A stretch of DNA of 64,000 nt from Beijerinckiaceae bacterium (lineage in GTDB: Bacteria; Pseudomonadota; Alphaproteobacteria; Rhizobiales; Beijerinckiaceae). A model generated the notes under the pieces. It worked only from the letters and a program-made list of their open reading frames with translations. It was not told the DNA's origin and searched no databases. Below, one piece after another: positions 29,770-39,154 of this stretch. The translations under genes were made by a program, and so were the position numbers. The DNA is taken from positions 124,001 through 188,000 of the forward strand of contig CP024846.1 in the NCBI GenBank assembly GCA_004564215.1, in the 5' to 3' direction. Within the stretch, counting starts at the first letter, position 1. Every line of letters begins with the position of its first letter.

Positions 29770-30630
29770 TCAAGGCGCTGAAATGGCGTCGAGTTCCACA
29801 GCGAATTCGTAGCTTTGCTTTTCGTTGCGCACGGTTAAGGTCACGGGAGGAACCCGTGTTTCGGCGCCCGGCTGTTCGACTTCGACGATAAAGAATTCAT
29901 TGGGCCGGCCGGTCTTGTGGGTTGCAAAATACCAGCCGGGGGGCCCTTCGGCGAAAAGATCCAGGGCGTCGTTTTGTAAGGAAACGCGCCATGTCGGCAC
30001 AGATGCGGCTTTGTCGCGATCAATCTTGACTTTGGCGTCGCGCTCTTCAGGTGGCAGGCGGAGCGGCACCGTCGCTTCCGCCGCATCGATCGCGCTGGCT
30101 TCCGCGCTGGGCCCCCGATGGTCAGGGAGGAGAGGCAGCTTAGCCTCCGCCTTGGACGGCACGCAAATCCGCTCGCAGACTGCATAGGAAAGGTTCAGAA
30201 CCAGAAGTGAAGGCTGATTGGCGTCTTTTGGGATCACGTGAATGGGAAAAGTGACACGGTCGCGATATCCGAAGGCTTCGGTTCCGGCTTCATCGATACG
30301 GAGGGGGACAGGGTAAAACACCTCGACACCAGCGACGTTCGTCGAGCCCTCGAACGAAAAGACCGGAGGGACGCCGGCATCCCCCGGCATGCGCCAATAG
30401 GTGAGGGCTCCGGGACTGAGGCGGAGCTCTATACCGGCTCGATAAAAGCGCCCCGGGGAGCCATCCCCAGCGGCGATCAGCCGCAAGGAAGATTTTTGTC
30501 CCTCCGTCCAGGTACTCGCATAAGGTTCGGACTGGGCTTTCTTTACAAAGGGGGAAGGCGCGAGAATTGTGCAAATAAGCACAAATACAGCTTTCCAAGC
30601 GAATATTGTAAGCTGGAAAGACTTTTGCAT
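29770..30630 (-). CDS. DsbD N-terminal-like periplasmic protein
   Basis: A 286-residue exported protein with an N-terminal hydrophobic signal (about 8-25). It matches the N-terminal alpha domain of DsbD-type reductases (DsbC-like immunoglobulin fold). A CxxxC pair, YAVCERICVPSKAE (about 150-163), is the likely redox site. The rest is beta-rich to the end. The transmembrane and thioredoxin domains of full DsbD are absent, so a partner membrane reductase would be needed. The ATG at 30630 is well defined. It is divergent from the YqgE gene across about 100 bp. Confidence 0.8.
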   Translation of the reverse strand: MQKSFQLTIFAWKAVFVLICTILAPSPFVKKAQSEPYASTWTEGQKSSLRLIAAGDGSPGRFYRAGIELRLSPGALTYWRMPGDAGVPPVFSFEGSTNVAGVEVFYPVPLRIDEAGTEAFGYRDRVTFPIHVIPKDANQPSLLVLNLSYAVCERICVPSKAEAKLPLLPDHRGPSAEASAIDAAEATVPLRLPPEERDAKVKIDRDKAASVPTWRVSLQNDALDLFAEGPPGWYFATHKTGRPNEFFIVEVEQPGAETRVPPVTLTVRNEKQSYEFAVELDAISAP

Positions 30631-30732
30631 GGAGCTAACCGATCGTTGACTGAGACAGGCAATTTAGGTCCCATCTCGACATGTCGCAACTGGGACTGTC
30701 TCACTTAAGTTTGACCTGACGAGGACTTGGAC

Positions 30733-31353
30733 ATGGGCTCGATTGTTCCCCCCGCCGCCCCGCCGCAAAACCAGAGCGGCTTTCTTGATGGGCAGTTGCT
30801 TATTGCCATGCCGGGCATCGCGGATGATCGTTTCGCCCGCTCGGTCGTTTATGTCTGCGCCCATTCCGAGGAAGGCGCGATGGGCATCGTCGTCAATTGT
30901 CCAGCCCAGAAGGTCGATTTTCCGCAACTTCTTGTCCAACTCAAGGTGATCGGTCCCGACGAAGCCATTCGCTTGCCGGCGGTGGCGAGTTCCGTTCAAG
31001 TGTTGAACGGCGGCCCCGTCGATTCAAGCCGCGGCTTTGTCCTGCATTCCAATGATTTTTCGATCGATAATTCGACCCTGGCAATCGGCGGCGGCGTATC
31101 GCTGACGGCGACAATCGACATTTTGCGCGCTATCGCAAACGGCTCAGGTCCCGACCGGGCTCTATTGGCGCTCGGCTATGCAGGATGGTCGGCGGGCCAG
31201 CTGGAAAACGAAATGCAGCACAATGGTTGGCTCACGTGCCCGGCCGATCCTAGCCTCATTTTCGATTCCGCGTTGAGTTCCAAATATGAGCGCGCCCTGC
31301 GGAAAGTCGGCATTGATCCAGGTCGGCTGTCTTCGGATGCCGGGCACGCCTAA
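30733..31353 (+). CDS. YqgE/AlgH family protein (DUF179)
   Basis: A 206-residue cytoplasmic protein of the YqgE/AlgH family, which is conserved but poorly understood. Typical blocks are [37 protein letters not shown], and later [13 protein letters not shown] and [17 protein letters not shown]. Length is normal. The ATG at 30733 follows a GACGAGGA stretch; a TTG six bases earlier is less likely. A tandem dispersed repeat begins 15 bp after its stop. Confidence 0.92.
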   Translation: MGSIVPPAAPPQNQSGFLDGQLLIAMPGIADDRFARSVVYVCAHSEEGAMGIVVNCPAQKVDFPQLLVQLKVIGPDEAIRLPAVASSVQVLNGGPVDSSRGFVLHSNDFSIDNSTLAIGGGVSLTATIDILRAIANGSGPDRALLALGYAGWSAGQLENEMQHNGWLTCPADPSLIFDSALSSKYERALRKVGIDPGRLSSDAGHA

Positions 31354-31367
31354 AGCAGTTTCCTCTA

Positions 31368-31480
31368 GATCACGATGATTTTGGAATGACTCAATCCAAA
31401 ATCATGAACGTGATCGATTCCAAAAATTTAGAGCGGGATGCTGGCGGAAAACCGGTTTCCACTTTTCCTCATCCCGCTCT
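31368..31480. repeat. Dispersed palindromic repeat, copy 2
   Basis: Same two-hairpin element as at 16588-16700, with small substitutions (for example one mismatch in the 13-bp stem). It begins just after the YqgE gene. It forms a direct tandem with copy 3 at a period of 112 bp. Confidence 0.88.
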
Positions 31481-31592
31481 ATCACGATGATTTTGGAATG
31501 ACTCAATCCAAAATCATGAACGTGATCGATTCCAAAAATTTAGAGCGGGATGCTGGCGGAAAACCGGTTTCCACTTTTCCTCATCCAACTCT
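31481..31592. repeat. Dispersed palindromic repeat, copy 3 (tandem)
   Basis: Differs from copy 2 at only two adjacent bases near the right end (CG to AA, which breaks the outer arm of hairpin 2), so the duplication looks recent. Its right edge reaches the TAG stop of the EAL-domain gene (31591-31593). Confidence 0.88.
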
Positions 31593-34473
31593 AGGCTGCG
31601 GCCGTCGCGGCCCCGACCAGTTTGCGCGCTTCGATGGCGCTGATCGGATGTCCGAACGTATAGCCCTGCGCGTATTCGCAACCGAGCTGATAGAGTTCGA
31701 TGGCATCCGATTCAGTCTCGGCACCTTCGGCAATGACCTCCATGCCGAGGTCATGCGCGAGCGTCACAATCGAACGCAGAATGGTGGGCCGCGTCCCTTT
31801 TCCATTCTGGTGGACCAAGGATTGGTCGATCTTGAGCATGTCGAACGGAAATCTTTGCAGGTAGACTAAAGACGAATAGCCGGTGCCGAAGTCATCGAGC
31901 GAAAGGCCGGCGCCCAAATCGCGAATACGATTTAGCATCTGCGCCGCGTATTCCGGATTTTCCAGCACGAGACTTTCACTCAATTCGAGCTTTAAGCTGC
32001 CCGGGCTCACATTGGAGCGGGCCAGCACCGCCTTGACGTCTTGCAGAAGCTCATGGCGAAGCAATTGGCGCGAGGAAATATTGACGCTTGCAAAAATCGG
32101 CGGTTCGACGTCGAGCGCGCTTTGCCAAGCAGAAAGCTCCCGCGCGGTTCGTTCCAGCGCGAAGAGGCCAAGATCGACAATCAGACCGGTATCTTCGGCA
32201 ACCTGAACAAAGTCGGCTGGACCGAGGCGCCCTAGACGCGGATGATCCCATCGGAGCAAGGATTCGAAACCTGCGACGGTTCGATCCTCGAGCCGCACGA
32301 TCGGTTGGAACAGAACCTTTATTTCGCCGCGATCGAGCGCGCGGCGCAAATCGGCTTCGAGGCCGAAGCGATCCGAGCGCAGCATCCGCATGGATGGCCT
32401 GAACACTTCGATCCGATTGCCGCCCATCCGCTTGGCGTGCCGCATCGCGATGTCCGCGTCTTTGAGCATCTCTTCGCGCGTGGGATGCAGCTGAGGATCG
32501 AAAAGCGCAAGGCCGATCGAAGCCGTGAGCGGGATTTCCTTTTCGTTGAAGATCACGGGCGTCGACACAACCCGGCGGATGACGTTGACGAGCGCGCTGA
32601 TCTGGTCGGTCTCGAATTCCGAGACGATCAGAATGGCAAATTGATCCCCGGTGAGCCGGGCAAGCGTATCTTGCGGCCTCAGAATGCGGGCAAGTCGGCG
32701 AGCGACGGTCAGAAGAATTGAATCCGCGGCGGAGAGGCCGGCGGATTCATTGATCTGCTTGAACCGGTCGATGTCTATGCTGACGACGGAAGGTCGGATC
32801 CGATTGTCGGTTTGGGCATTGGTGAGTGCCGCATCGATGCGATCGAAAAAGAGCTCCCGGTTCGGCAAGCCGGTCAGATTGTCGTGGACCGCATCGTGCA
32901 GCAGCCGTTCCTCGGCGATCTTGGCTTCGGTGACATCTCCGAGGGTGCCAACGATCCGTACCACTTCACCGTCGGCCCCGACGACCGGCCTGGCTTTCAT
33001 GCGGAACCAGTAATAGTCCGCGCCGGCTCCCCGCAGCCGGAATTCCTGGTTGATCCGCCCACGCCTTTGTTCGAGCATGGTGTCGAGGCAAGCGCGAAAG
33101 CGATCTCGTTCCGAGGGGTGCAGGACACTCAGCCAAGCCGCCGCCGGCCCTTCGAGGGCGCCGCGGGGAAGGCCCAATTGCAACTCTACTTCCGGGCTGA
33201 CGTAAACGCGGTCGGAAGCCACGTCCCAATCGAAAATGACGTCGCCGCTTCCGGTCAAGGCTAGCGCCTTGCGTTCGCTATCGGATAGGCCGCCGGATCC
33301 AAGCGCGCTGCCGGCAAACGCATTCTGCATGATGGTGAAACCGATCAGCATCACAATGAGGACAAGGCCGCCAATCAGCGCCGGCGAGACAAGATCGTTG
33401 GTCAGCGTTCCAGTGACTGTGAAGGCGGCCCCGATAATCCAGATAAGCAGCAGGAACCAGGTTGGAATCAGCATGACGGCGCGGTCGTAACCGTGGGTCG
33501 ACAAATAGAGGACGAGGACAAAGCCGGCGCCCGCGATGGTGGCGAGCGAAATGCGCGCCACTCCGGCCGCGACCGGCGCGTCATAAATGGCGAGACCCAC
33601 CAAAGCGGCAAGAAAGATCAACCAGGCAGCGGCCACATGCGAGGCGCGCACATGCCAACGATTGAGCTTGAGATAGGCAAAAAGAAAAACAAGCAGCGTT
33701 GCTGCGAGGGTGGTCTCGGTGCATGCACGCCAAACTCGATCGGATTGGCCTTCCGTGCCGAAGATCTTGCTCCAGAAGCCAAAGTCGATGCAGACATAGG
33801 CAAGCACGGTCCAGGCGAGGGCGGCTGCGGCCGGAAAGATTACGGCGCCCTTGACGACAAAGACGATGGTAAGAAAAAGGGCCAGTAGGCCGGCCACCCC
33901 AATGACGATGCCCTTATAGAGGGCAAGGCTCGTTACCTTGTCTTTGTAGGCTTCGGGTTCCCAAAGATAGAGCTGGGGAAGGTTGGGAGTTCGAAGTTCC
34001 GCGACGTAGGTCACCGTAGTGCCCGGATCGAGCGTCAAACGGAAGACGTCGGCGTCGGAGCTTTCGTCGCGCTCGATCGGAAATCCCTGGCTGGCCGTAA
34101 TCGCCGAAATACGGGAAGACCCGAGATCGGGCCAGATCACGCCGGATCCGACCAGCCGAAAATGGGGCGCAACGAGCAGTCTTTCGATCTGCTCGCTGGT
34201 GTCGTTGGTGAGCGCGAAGACGATCCAATCCGGGCGGGTTCCTTCATCGCGCGCGCGCACTTCGATGCGGCGAACGATGCCGTCGGAACCGGGCGCCGTC
34301 GAAACGAGGAGCCGGTCGCTTTCGGAATGATAGGTCTCGAAAGCCTTGGTGAGATCGATGGCCTGCGCCTCGAGCGGCACGCGCACGGATTCGATCGCGT
34401 GGGCTGGGAGAAGCCCCGCCGCCAGCACCGCGATCACAGCCAAGAAACGCAAATAATACACGATGCTCGACAA
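31591..34473 (-). CDS. Membrane sensor with PAS, degenerate GGDEF and EAL domains
   Basis: A cyclic-di-GMP signalling protein of about 960 residues from the chosen start. Order: signal peptide (about 1-26), periplasmic sensor region (about 27-180), seven-helix DISM-like membrane domain (about 186-381), PAS (about 405-520), GGDEF (about 525-690) and EAL (about 700-960). The GGDEF motif reads TGDQF, so cyclase activity is doubtful. EAL reads ESL in FESLLRW, but the catalytic glutamate and the motifs DDFGTGYSS and IAEGAE remain, so phosphodiesterase activity is likely. The start is uncertain: TTG at 34473 has AGGA ten bases upstream; GTG at 34461 also fits. Confidence 0.85.
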   Translation of the reverse strand: MSSIVYYLRFLAVIAVLAAGLLPAHAIESVRVPLEAQAIDLTKAFETYHSESDRLLVSTAPGSDGIVRRIEVRARDEGTRPDWIVFALTNDTSEQIERLLVAPHFRLVGSGVIWPDLGSSRISAITASQGFPIERDESSDADVFRLTLDPGTTVTYVAELRTPNLPQLYLWEPEAYKDKVTSLALYKGIVIGVAGLLALFLTIVFVVKGAVIFPAAAALAWTVLAYVCIDFGFWSKIFGTEGQSDRVWRACTETTLAATLLVFLFAYLKLNRWHVRASHVAAAWLIFLAALVGLAIYDAPVAAGVARISLATIAGAGFVLVLYLSTHGYDRAVMLIPTWFLLLIWIIGAAFTVTGTLTNDLVSPALIGGLVLIVMLIGFTIMQNAFAGSALGSGGLSDSERKALALTGSGDVIFDWDVASDRVYVSPEVELQLGLPRGALEGPAAAWLSVLHPSERDRFRACLDTMLEQRRGRINQEFRLRGAGADYYWFRMKARPVVGADGEVVRIVGTLGDVTEAKIAEERLLHDAVHDNLTGLPNRELFFDRIDAALTNAQTDNRIRPSVVSIDIDRFKQINESAGLSAADSILLTVARRLARILRPQDTLARLTGDQFAILIVSEFETDQISALVNVIRRVVSTPVIFNEKEIPLTASIGLALFDPQLHPTREEMLKDADIAMRHAKRMGGNRIEVFRPSMRMLRSDRFGLEADLRRALDRGEIKVLFQPIVRLEDRTVAGFESLLRWDHPRLGRLGPADFVQVAEDTGLIVDLGLFALERTARELSAWQSALDVEPPIFASVNISSRQLLRHELLQDVKAVLARSNVSPGSLKLELSESLVLENPEYAAQMLNRIRDLGAGLSLDDFGTGYSSLVYLQRFPFDMLKIDQSLVHQNGKGTRPTILRSIVTLAHDLGMEVIAEGAETESDAIELYQLGCEYAQGYTFGHPISAIEARKLVGAATAAA

Positions 34474-34700
34474 AAGGCGTTTGTCCTGCGTGGTAAGCCG
34501 GGCCAACGAACATGAGCAAAGAGACCCAGCCGGCGGCAAAGATTGGTAAGGCTTAACGTGGTACCCGGCAAGTGCAGCGAAAACCGTTCGCCATGAAAAC
34601 GGCGTTGATTTGCCTAGCAAGACAATGGAATGCGGCGAAGGCAAGACTAAACTCACCGTGTATGGCAAGCGACTTCTTTCGGCGCGGTGGATCGCAAGTC

Positions 34701-34970
34701 CTACAAAGACGCCTGGCCGTGCCATTCATGGTACTCGAAACCGCCTCCCGCATAGGCGATACCACTCGGCCATGCCTTGATTTTCAAGACGATAGCTTGC
34801 TTGCTTCCGGCAAAGAGGCGGCGCGCGGACTCATGATTGTTTGCCTGCAGGAAAGTGATGGTGAATTTATGACCATCCTCGCAGCTTTAGCTGACCTTGG
34901 GCACGGCGAAAGCGGAAGATACGCCGGTCAGGGTCGCAAGGCCCCAAACGACGGTTCGACGAAAGATCAT
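34701..34970 (-). pseudogene. MliC-like lysozyme inhibitor gene broken by one in-frame stop
   Basis: The first 27 codons from the ATG at 34970 (AGGAAGGG ribosome site) encode a signal peptide ending ATLTGVSSAFAVPKVS. TAA (34887-34889) follows, and the same frame then continues SCEDGHKFTITFLQANN, GSKQAIVLK, WPSGIAYAGGGFEYHEWHGQ to TAG at 34701. This matches the MliC fold: a YxC-x-DG start, then a G-x-x-x-x-L strand, a SG-x-x-Y strand, and E-x-x-x-x-G. The stop sits exactly where the conserved Tyr of YxC should be, so one base change (TAT or TAC to TAA) explains it. It follows the GNAT gene on the same strand. Confidence 0.65.
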
Positions 34971-35024
34971 TGCGAAACCCTTCCTGACCTTTCGTGGCGC
35001 AGAAGCCTTGCGACCGGCGCGCCT

Positions 35025-35633
35025 TCAGTTGCTGCGGCGGGGCAGGCGGAGCGGGGCCGGATCGGTTTCGAGTAAACCATAGAGCAAATGGTCTTGCCAG
35101 ACGCCATTGATCCGTAGATAGGCGCGCGCATAGCCCTCTCGTGTAAAACCGAGGTGCTCCAATAATCGCATCGAAGGGTCGTTGTGGGGCAGGCAGGACG
35201 CCTCGATGCGGTGCAAGCGCAAGGTCGTGAACGCATAGCCGATGACCGCCCGGACCGCGGCCGACATCAATCCATGGCCAGCGTAGGGCTCGCCGATCCA
35301 ATAGCCAATGGTGGCCGACTGGACGACGCCGCGCTTGATTTGACCGAGGGTCAAACCGCCGACAAGCTCATGATTGTCTCGAAAGATCAAAAAAGGATAG
35401 GCTTCATCATTGTCGATTTCCTGTTGATTGCGGCGCAATCGGCGACGGAAGGCGACGCGGGTCAGATCATCGCCAGGCCAGGTCGGTTCCCATGGCGCAA
35501 GAAACCTGCGGCTGCGTTCGCGGAGATCCGCCCAGGCTTCGTAATCCCGCATTTCGGCGGGCCGAAGATAAATGCCTTCGCCCCGCACGAGGGTGGTCGC
35601 GCGGCCCACCGGATTGAGACGGAAGAGTGCCAC
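35025..35633 (-). CDS. GNAT family N-acetyltransferase (RimJ/RimL-like)
   Basis: A 202-residue acetyltransferase of the RimJ/RimL group, which acetylates protein N-termini or small molecules from acetyl-CoA. Typical blocks are GIYLRPAEMRDYEAWADLRE, the acetyl-CoA loop GYWIGEPYAGHGLMSAAVRAV, and HRIEASCLPHNDPSMRLLEHLGF. The start is GTG at 35633 with AGGAG seven bases upstream. It lies 12 bp after the M16 protease gene, at the end of the long ctaC-to-thrC transcription direction. Confidence 0.9.
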   Translation of the reverse strand: MALFRLNPVGRATTLVRGEGIYLRPAEMRDYEAWADLRERSRRFLAPWEPTWPGDDLTRVAFRRRLRRNQQEIDNDEAYPFLIFRDNHELVGGLTLGQIKRGVVQSATIGYWIGEPYAGHGLMSAAVRAVIGYAFTTLRLHRIEASCLPHNDPSMRLLEHLGFTREGYARAYLRINGVWQDHLLYGLLETDPAPLRLPRRSN

Positions 35634-35645
35634 TTCGCTACTCCT

Positions 35646-36911
35646 TTAGACTCCGCCGAGCCGCTCGGAGATGCGGTCAGGGGTAAAAACCTTAGCCACC
35701 GGTCCGATCGCCGCCACGGTAGGCGGGGATCGGAGCGCATGGGCGCCAGCGGCGCGAATGCGGGCAACATCCAAACCATCGATCGTTGCGATGATCTCCT
35801 CGCGAGTCAGAACCCGGTCGAAAGCGATCAATTGCCGGGCGATCTGCTCGCAGCGCGAAGCCGGGGATTCGAGTGCCGCAAGAAGAGAGACCTTCATCTG
35901 CGCCTTGGCGCGGCGCACTTCCATTTCACTCAAATCGAAAGCGGCTTTGGCCATGCATTCGATCGAGACGGGCATCAATTCGGCGACGTCCTTCGGACCG
36001 GTCGCGGCGTAAAAGCCGAATAACCCCGCATCCGAATAGCCCCAGTGGAAGGCATGAATGGAATAGGCCAGGCCGCGCGTTTCGCGTACCTCCTGAAAAA
36101 GCCGGGAGGACATGCCGCCGCCAACCGCGTTGGCGAAGATTTGCATGGCATAAAAATCTTCATGCGTGTAGGCCGCCCCTTCAAAGCCGATCACGATATG
36201 GGCTTGTTCCAGCCGCCGCTTGAGCCGCCTGTCGCCGCCTCTGTAGCGCGCGGGTGCGGCGTCGGATTGAATGGCTTGCGGAGCAAGACGCTCGAAACGC
36301 CGCGCCGCTTCGTCGCAAACGGCGGCGTGCTCGACGGCGCCGGCCGCGCCAACGACGGTTACTCCCGTGCGATAATGGGTATGGAGATAGGTGTTGATCG
36401 CGTCCCGGCCAAACCCGGAAACTCTTTCAGGTGTGCCAAGGATCGGTCGGCCGATCGGCTGATCGGGAAAGGCGGCTGCGTTGAACATCTCGAAGACGAG
36501 ATCGTCCGGCGTATCCTCGACCGCGCCGATTTCCTGAAGGATAACTCCTTTCTCGCGTTCGAGTTCGGCGCTGTCGAATGTGCTTTCGGTCAGAATATCG
36601 GCAAGGATGTCGAGGGCGAGGACGGCGTCTTCGGCAAGAACATGGGCGTAATAGGCGGTATGTTCGGTGCTTGTTGCGGCATTGAGATCGCCGCCCGCGG
36701 CCTCGATCTCCTCGGCGATCTGGCGCGCCGAGCGGCGCCGCGTTCCCTTGAAGGCCATGTGTTCGAGCAGATGCGACAGACCATGCTCATTGGCCATCTC
36801 GTGGCGCGAACCCGCACCGACAAAGACGCCGAGTGAAGCTGTTTCCAGATGCGGCATCCGATCGGTGGCGATCCTGAGGCCGGATGGCAAAGTGGTGACC
36901 TCGACGCTCAT
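35646..36911 (-). CDS. M16 family metallopeptidase (processing-peptidase-like)
   Basis: A 421-residue zinc protease of the M16B group related to mitochondrial processing peptidase beta. The inverted zinc motif HLLEH is at 47-51, with the third ligand in the conserved ELEREKGVILQEI about 75 residues on. The C-terminal inactive-like half carries GGGMSSRLFQEVRETRGLAY. Length is typical of the single-chain bacterial form. It is coupled to thrC by an ATGA overlap, a pairing conserved in Rhizobiales. Confidence 0.94.
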   Translation of the reverse strand: MSVEVTTLPSGLRIATDRMPHLETASLGVFVGAGSRHEMANEHGLSHLLEHMAFKGTRRRSARQIAEEIEAAGGDLNAATSTEHTAYYAHVLAEDAVLALDILADILTESTFDSAELEREKGVILQEIGAVEDTPDDLVFEMFNAAAFPDQPIGRPILGTPERVSGFGRDAINTYLHTHYRTGVTVVGAAGAVEHAAVCDEAARRFERLAPQAIQSDAAPARYRGGDRRLKRRLEQAHIVIGFEGAAYTHEDFYAMQIFANAVGGGMSSRLFQEVRETRGLAYSIHAFHWGYSDAGLFGFYAATGPKDVAELMPVSIECMAKAAFDLSEMEVRRAKAQMKVSLLAALESPASRCEQIARQLIAFDRVLTREEIIATIDGLDVARIRAAGAHALRSPPTVAAIGPVAKVFTPDRISERLGGV

Positions 36912-38326
36912 GATGCGGCCCGATTCGGCGCCGGCGTAGCGCGGGCTCGGATAAACCGCTCGATTTCAGCCTGATCATTCGGCAAGACCGTGAAAACCTC
37001 CTTGCGTTCGAAAAGACCTTCCAGATGGGCAGGCAGGGTCGGCCGGGCGCCCGTGGCGTGCTCGATGGCGGCCGGAAATTTGCTTGGATGCGCAGTGCCA
37101 AGGGAAACGATCGGGGTCGCTGTTGCGCTCGCCTGCGCCCGCCGCGCGGCCCCCAGGCCGACGGCGGTATGCGGATCGGCGAGATAGGCCGCGTCGTGCC
37201 AGGTCCGCGCAATCTCCGCCGTGGTTTCGGATTCGTCGATGCTGAACGCATCGAAGTCGGCCCGAATGGCCTCCAACGCGGCGGGTGCAATCGTAAAGGT
37301 CTGCGATTGCCGTAATCCGCCCATCAGGACGCGGAGCGCGTCCGCGTCGCGAGCGTAGACCTCGAACAAAAGACGCTCGAAATTCGAGGAAACCTGAATA
37401 TCCATCGAGGGCGATTGGGTAGCTTGAACTTGCTTCACGGCGTAGGTGCCGCTCTTCAGGGTCCGAGCGAGAATATCGTTGGAATTTGTTGCGATTACAA
37501 GCCTTTCAATCGGCAGACCCATGCGCTTGGCGATCCAACCGGCAAGAATATCACCGAAATTTCCTGTGGGCACGGCGAAGGAGATTTTTCGACGCGGACC
37601 ACCGAGCGCGACCGCGCTGGTAAAATAATAGACGGTCTGGAACAGGACTCGCGCGAAATTGATCGAATTGACACCTGAAAGATTAAGTGTATCACGGAAG
37701 CTGCTGTTATTAAACATAGTTTTTATCAGAGCCTGCGCGTCGTCAAAGGTCCCTTCGATCGCGATCGTATGGACATTGTCGGCTGCAACCGTCGTCATTT
37801 GGCGGCGCTGCACGTCCGAGACGCGGCCATGCGGGTAGAGAATGAACACATCGACCTGCCGGAGGCCGGCAAACGCTTCGATCGCCGCAGCGCCGGTGTC
37901 GCCCGAGGTTGCGCCGACGATTGTCGCTCTTTGCCCCCGCGCTTCAAGAATGTGATTGAACATTCTTGCAAGGAGCTGCATCGCCAGATCTTTGAAGGCG
38001 AGAGTTGGCCCGTGGAATAATTCGAGGACAAACAAATTGGCATCGAGCTGAACCAGGGGCGCTATCGCGGGATGGCGGAACTTGCGATAGGCAGCCTTGA
38101 GCATCTCCCGCAAGGCTTGCGGCTCGATCTCCCCCGCCACAAATGGCGCGATAAGAGCCTCGGCAACGTCCGCATAGGAACGGCCCGCGAAACTGGCGAT
38201 AGTGTCGTTCGACAGGCGCGGATAGGCCTCCGGCAGATAGAGTCCGCCATCCGGTGCGAGGCCCGCCAAAAGCATCTGCGTGAAGGAGACGGGCGGTGTC
38301 TCACCCCGTGTCGAAATAAATTTCAC
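36908..38326 (-). CDS. thrC: Threonine synthase
   Basis: A 472-residue PLP enzyme that converts O-phosphohomoserine (made by ThrB) to threonine. The N-terminus MKFISTRGETPPVSFTQMLLAGLAPDGGLYLP is family-typical. The PLP lysine is in GPTLAFKDLAMQ. GATSGDTGAAAIEAF and the phosphate-binding VPTGNFGDILAGW follow. It is the first of thrC-M16-GNAT, about 100 bp downstream of SURF1. Confidence 0.96.
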   Translation of the reverse strand: MKFISTRGETPPVSFTQMLLAGLAPDGGLYLPEAYPRLSNDTIASFAGRSYADVAEALIAPFVAGEIEPQALREMLKAAYRKFRHPAIAPLVQLDANLFVLELFHGPTLAFKDLAMQLLARMFNHILEARGQRATIVGATSGDTGAAAIEAFAGLRQVDVFILYPHGRVSDVQRRQMTTVAADNVHTIAIEGTFDDAQALIKTMFNNSSFRDTLNLSGVNSINFARVLFQTVYYFTSAVALGGPRRKISFAVPTGNFGDILAGWIAKRMGLPIERLVIATNSNDILARTLKSGTYAVKQVQATQSPSMDIQVSSNFERLLFEVYARDADALRVLMGGLRQSQTFTIAPAALEAIRADFDAFSIDESETTAEIARTWHDAAYLADPHTAVGLGAARRAQASATATPIVSLGTAHPSKFPAAIEHATGARPTLPAHLEGLFERKEVFTVLPNDQAEIERFIRARATPAPNRAAS

Positions 38327-38423
38327 CTCAACGCGCCTCCTGCGACCGGCCTAGCCCCCAAAATACACCATGAAGGACAGGATGGCCTGACTTTGCCACG
38401 CCCTGTGAAAGATATGCGATATC

Positions 38424-39152
38424 TCATCGCTTTTGCCAGGCGAAAGCGGCGAAAACGCCAAGCAGCGTCAGGGCCAAGCCAAACCAGGTCAAGGCGTAGG
38501 AGAAATGATTGTTCGGAATATTCAGCAAGGTCGTCCCGCCTTTCGGCCAGCCGCCCGGGAGGGGAACATCGTCGGCGTCGACGCTGAAAGGCGCGGCGGG
38601 GGCCAAGCCGAAATGCGCCGCGATCAAGCTGGGATCGCGGGTGAAATAGCGTCCCGCGGCGGGCTCGTCGGGAGGCGTGAAGTAATTGCGCGCCTCCGGC
38701 GGACGCATCAGTCCGGTCAAATGGGTTTCGCCCTCAATAAGCCCGGCGGTCCGGCTGCTTTGATCTTTGCGGTCGAGAGACACGAACCCGCGGTTGACGA
38801 TGACGAAGCCGCCCGATTTGAGACGCAGCGGGGTCAGCACAAGATAGCCGGAATCCTGGCTGCCGGCGGTGCGCCCGCTGCTCGGCGTGAAGACAAGGGC
38901 TTCATCGTCGTTCAGAAAAGTGCCATCGACTTCAACGTGGCGGTAGGCATAGTCGTCGGGGCGAAGGTCAGGCCAAGCAGCGAGCGGCGGCAGTTGTTGC
39001 GGGGGAGCTTTCGCGCGGGTTTCAATTTCGCCGATGATCTTTTCTTTCCAAGCAAGCCGTTGCAATTGCCAGACGCCCAGCCAAACGAGAATGGCGCAGG
39101 CCAGGCAGGTCCAGGCAGCAGGCCATATGAGGCTTTTACGGTGCGAGGGCAT
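38424..39152 (-). CDS. SURF1-family cytochrome oxidase assembly protein
   Basis: A 242-residue inner-membrane protein of the SURF1/Shy1 family, which helps heme a insertion into subunit I of aa3 oxidase. There is one transmembrane helix at each end (about 11-30, CLACAILVWLGVWQLQRLAW, and about 216-238). Between them lies a periplasmic domain with RHVEVDGTF, VIVNRGFV and the terminal NNHFSYALTWFGLA. The ATG at 39152 is two bases past the DUF983 stop. It is the last oxidase-related gene of the operon. Confidence 0.93.
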   Translation of the reverse strand: MPSHRKSLIWPAAWTCLACAILVWLGVWQLQRLAWKEKIIGEIETRAKAPPQQLPPLAAWPDLRPDDYAYRHVEVDGTFLNDDEALVFTPSSGRTAGSQDSGYLVLTPLRLKSGGFVIVNRGFVSLDRKDQSSRTAGLIEGETHLTGLMRPPEARNYFTPPDEPAAGRYFTRDPSLIAAHFGLAPAAPFSVDADDVPLPGGWPKGGTTLLNIPNNHFSYALTWFGLALTLLGVFAAFAWQKR

Positions 39153-39154
39153 GC

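Noticed and set aside
31368..31592. CRISPR array
   Set aside because: Only two long tandem units with no spacers and with internal hairpins; it is a duplicated dispersed repeat.
34572..35075. A 167-codon plus-strand open frame
   Set aside because: It overlaps the MliC-like frame and the end of the GNAT gene on the other strand, and its product has no recognisable features.
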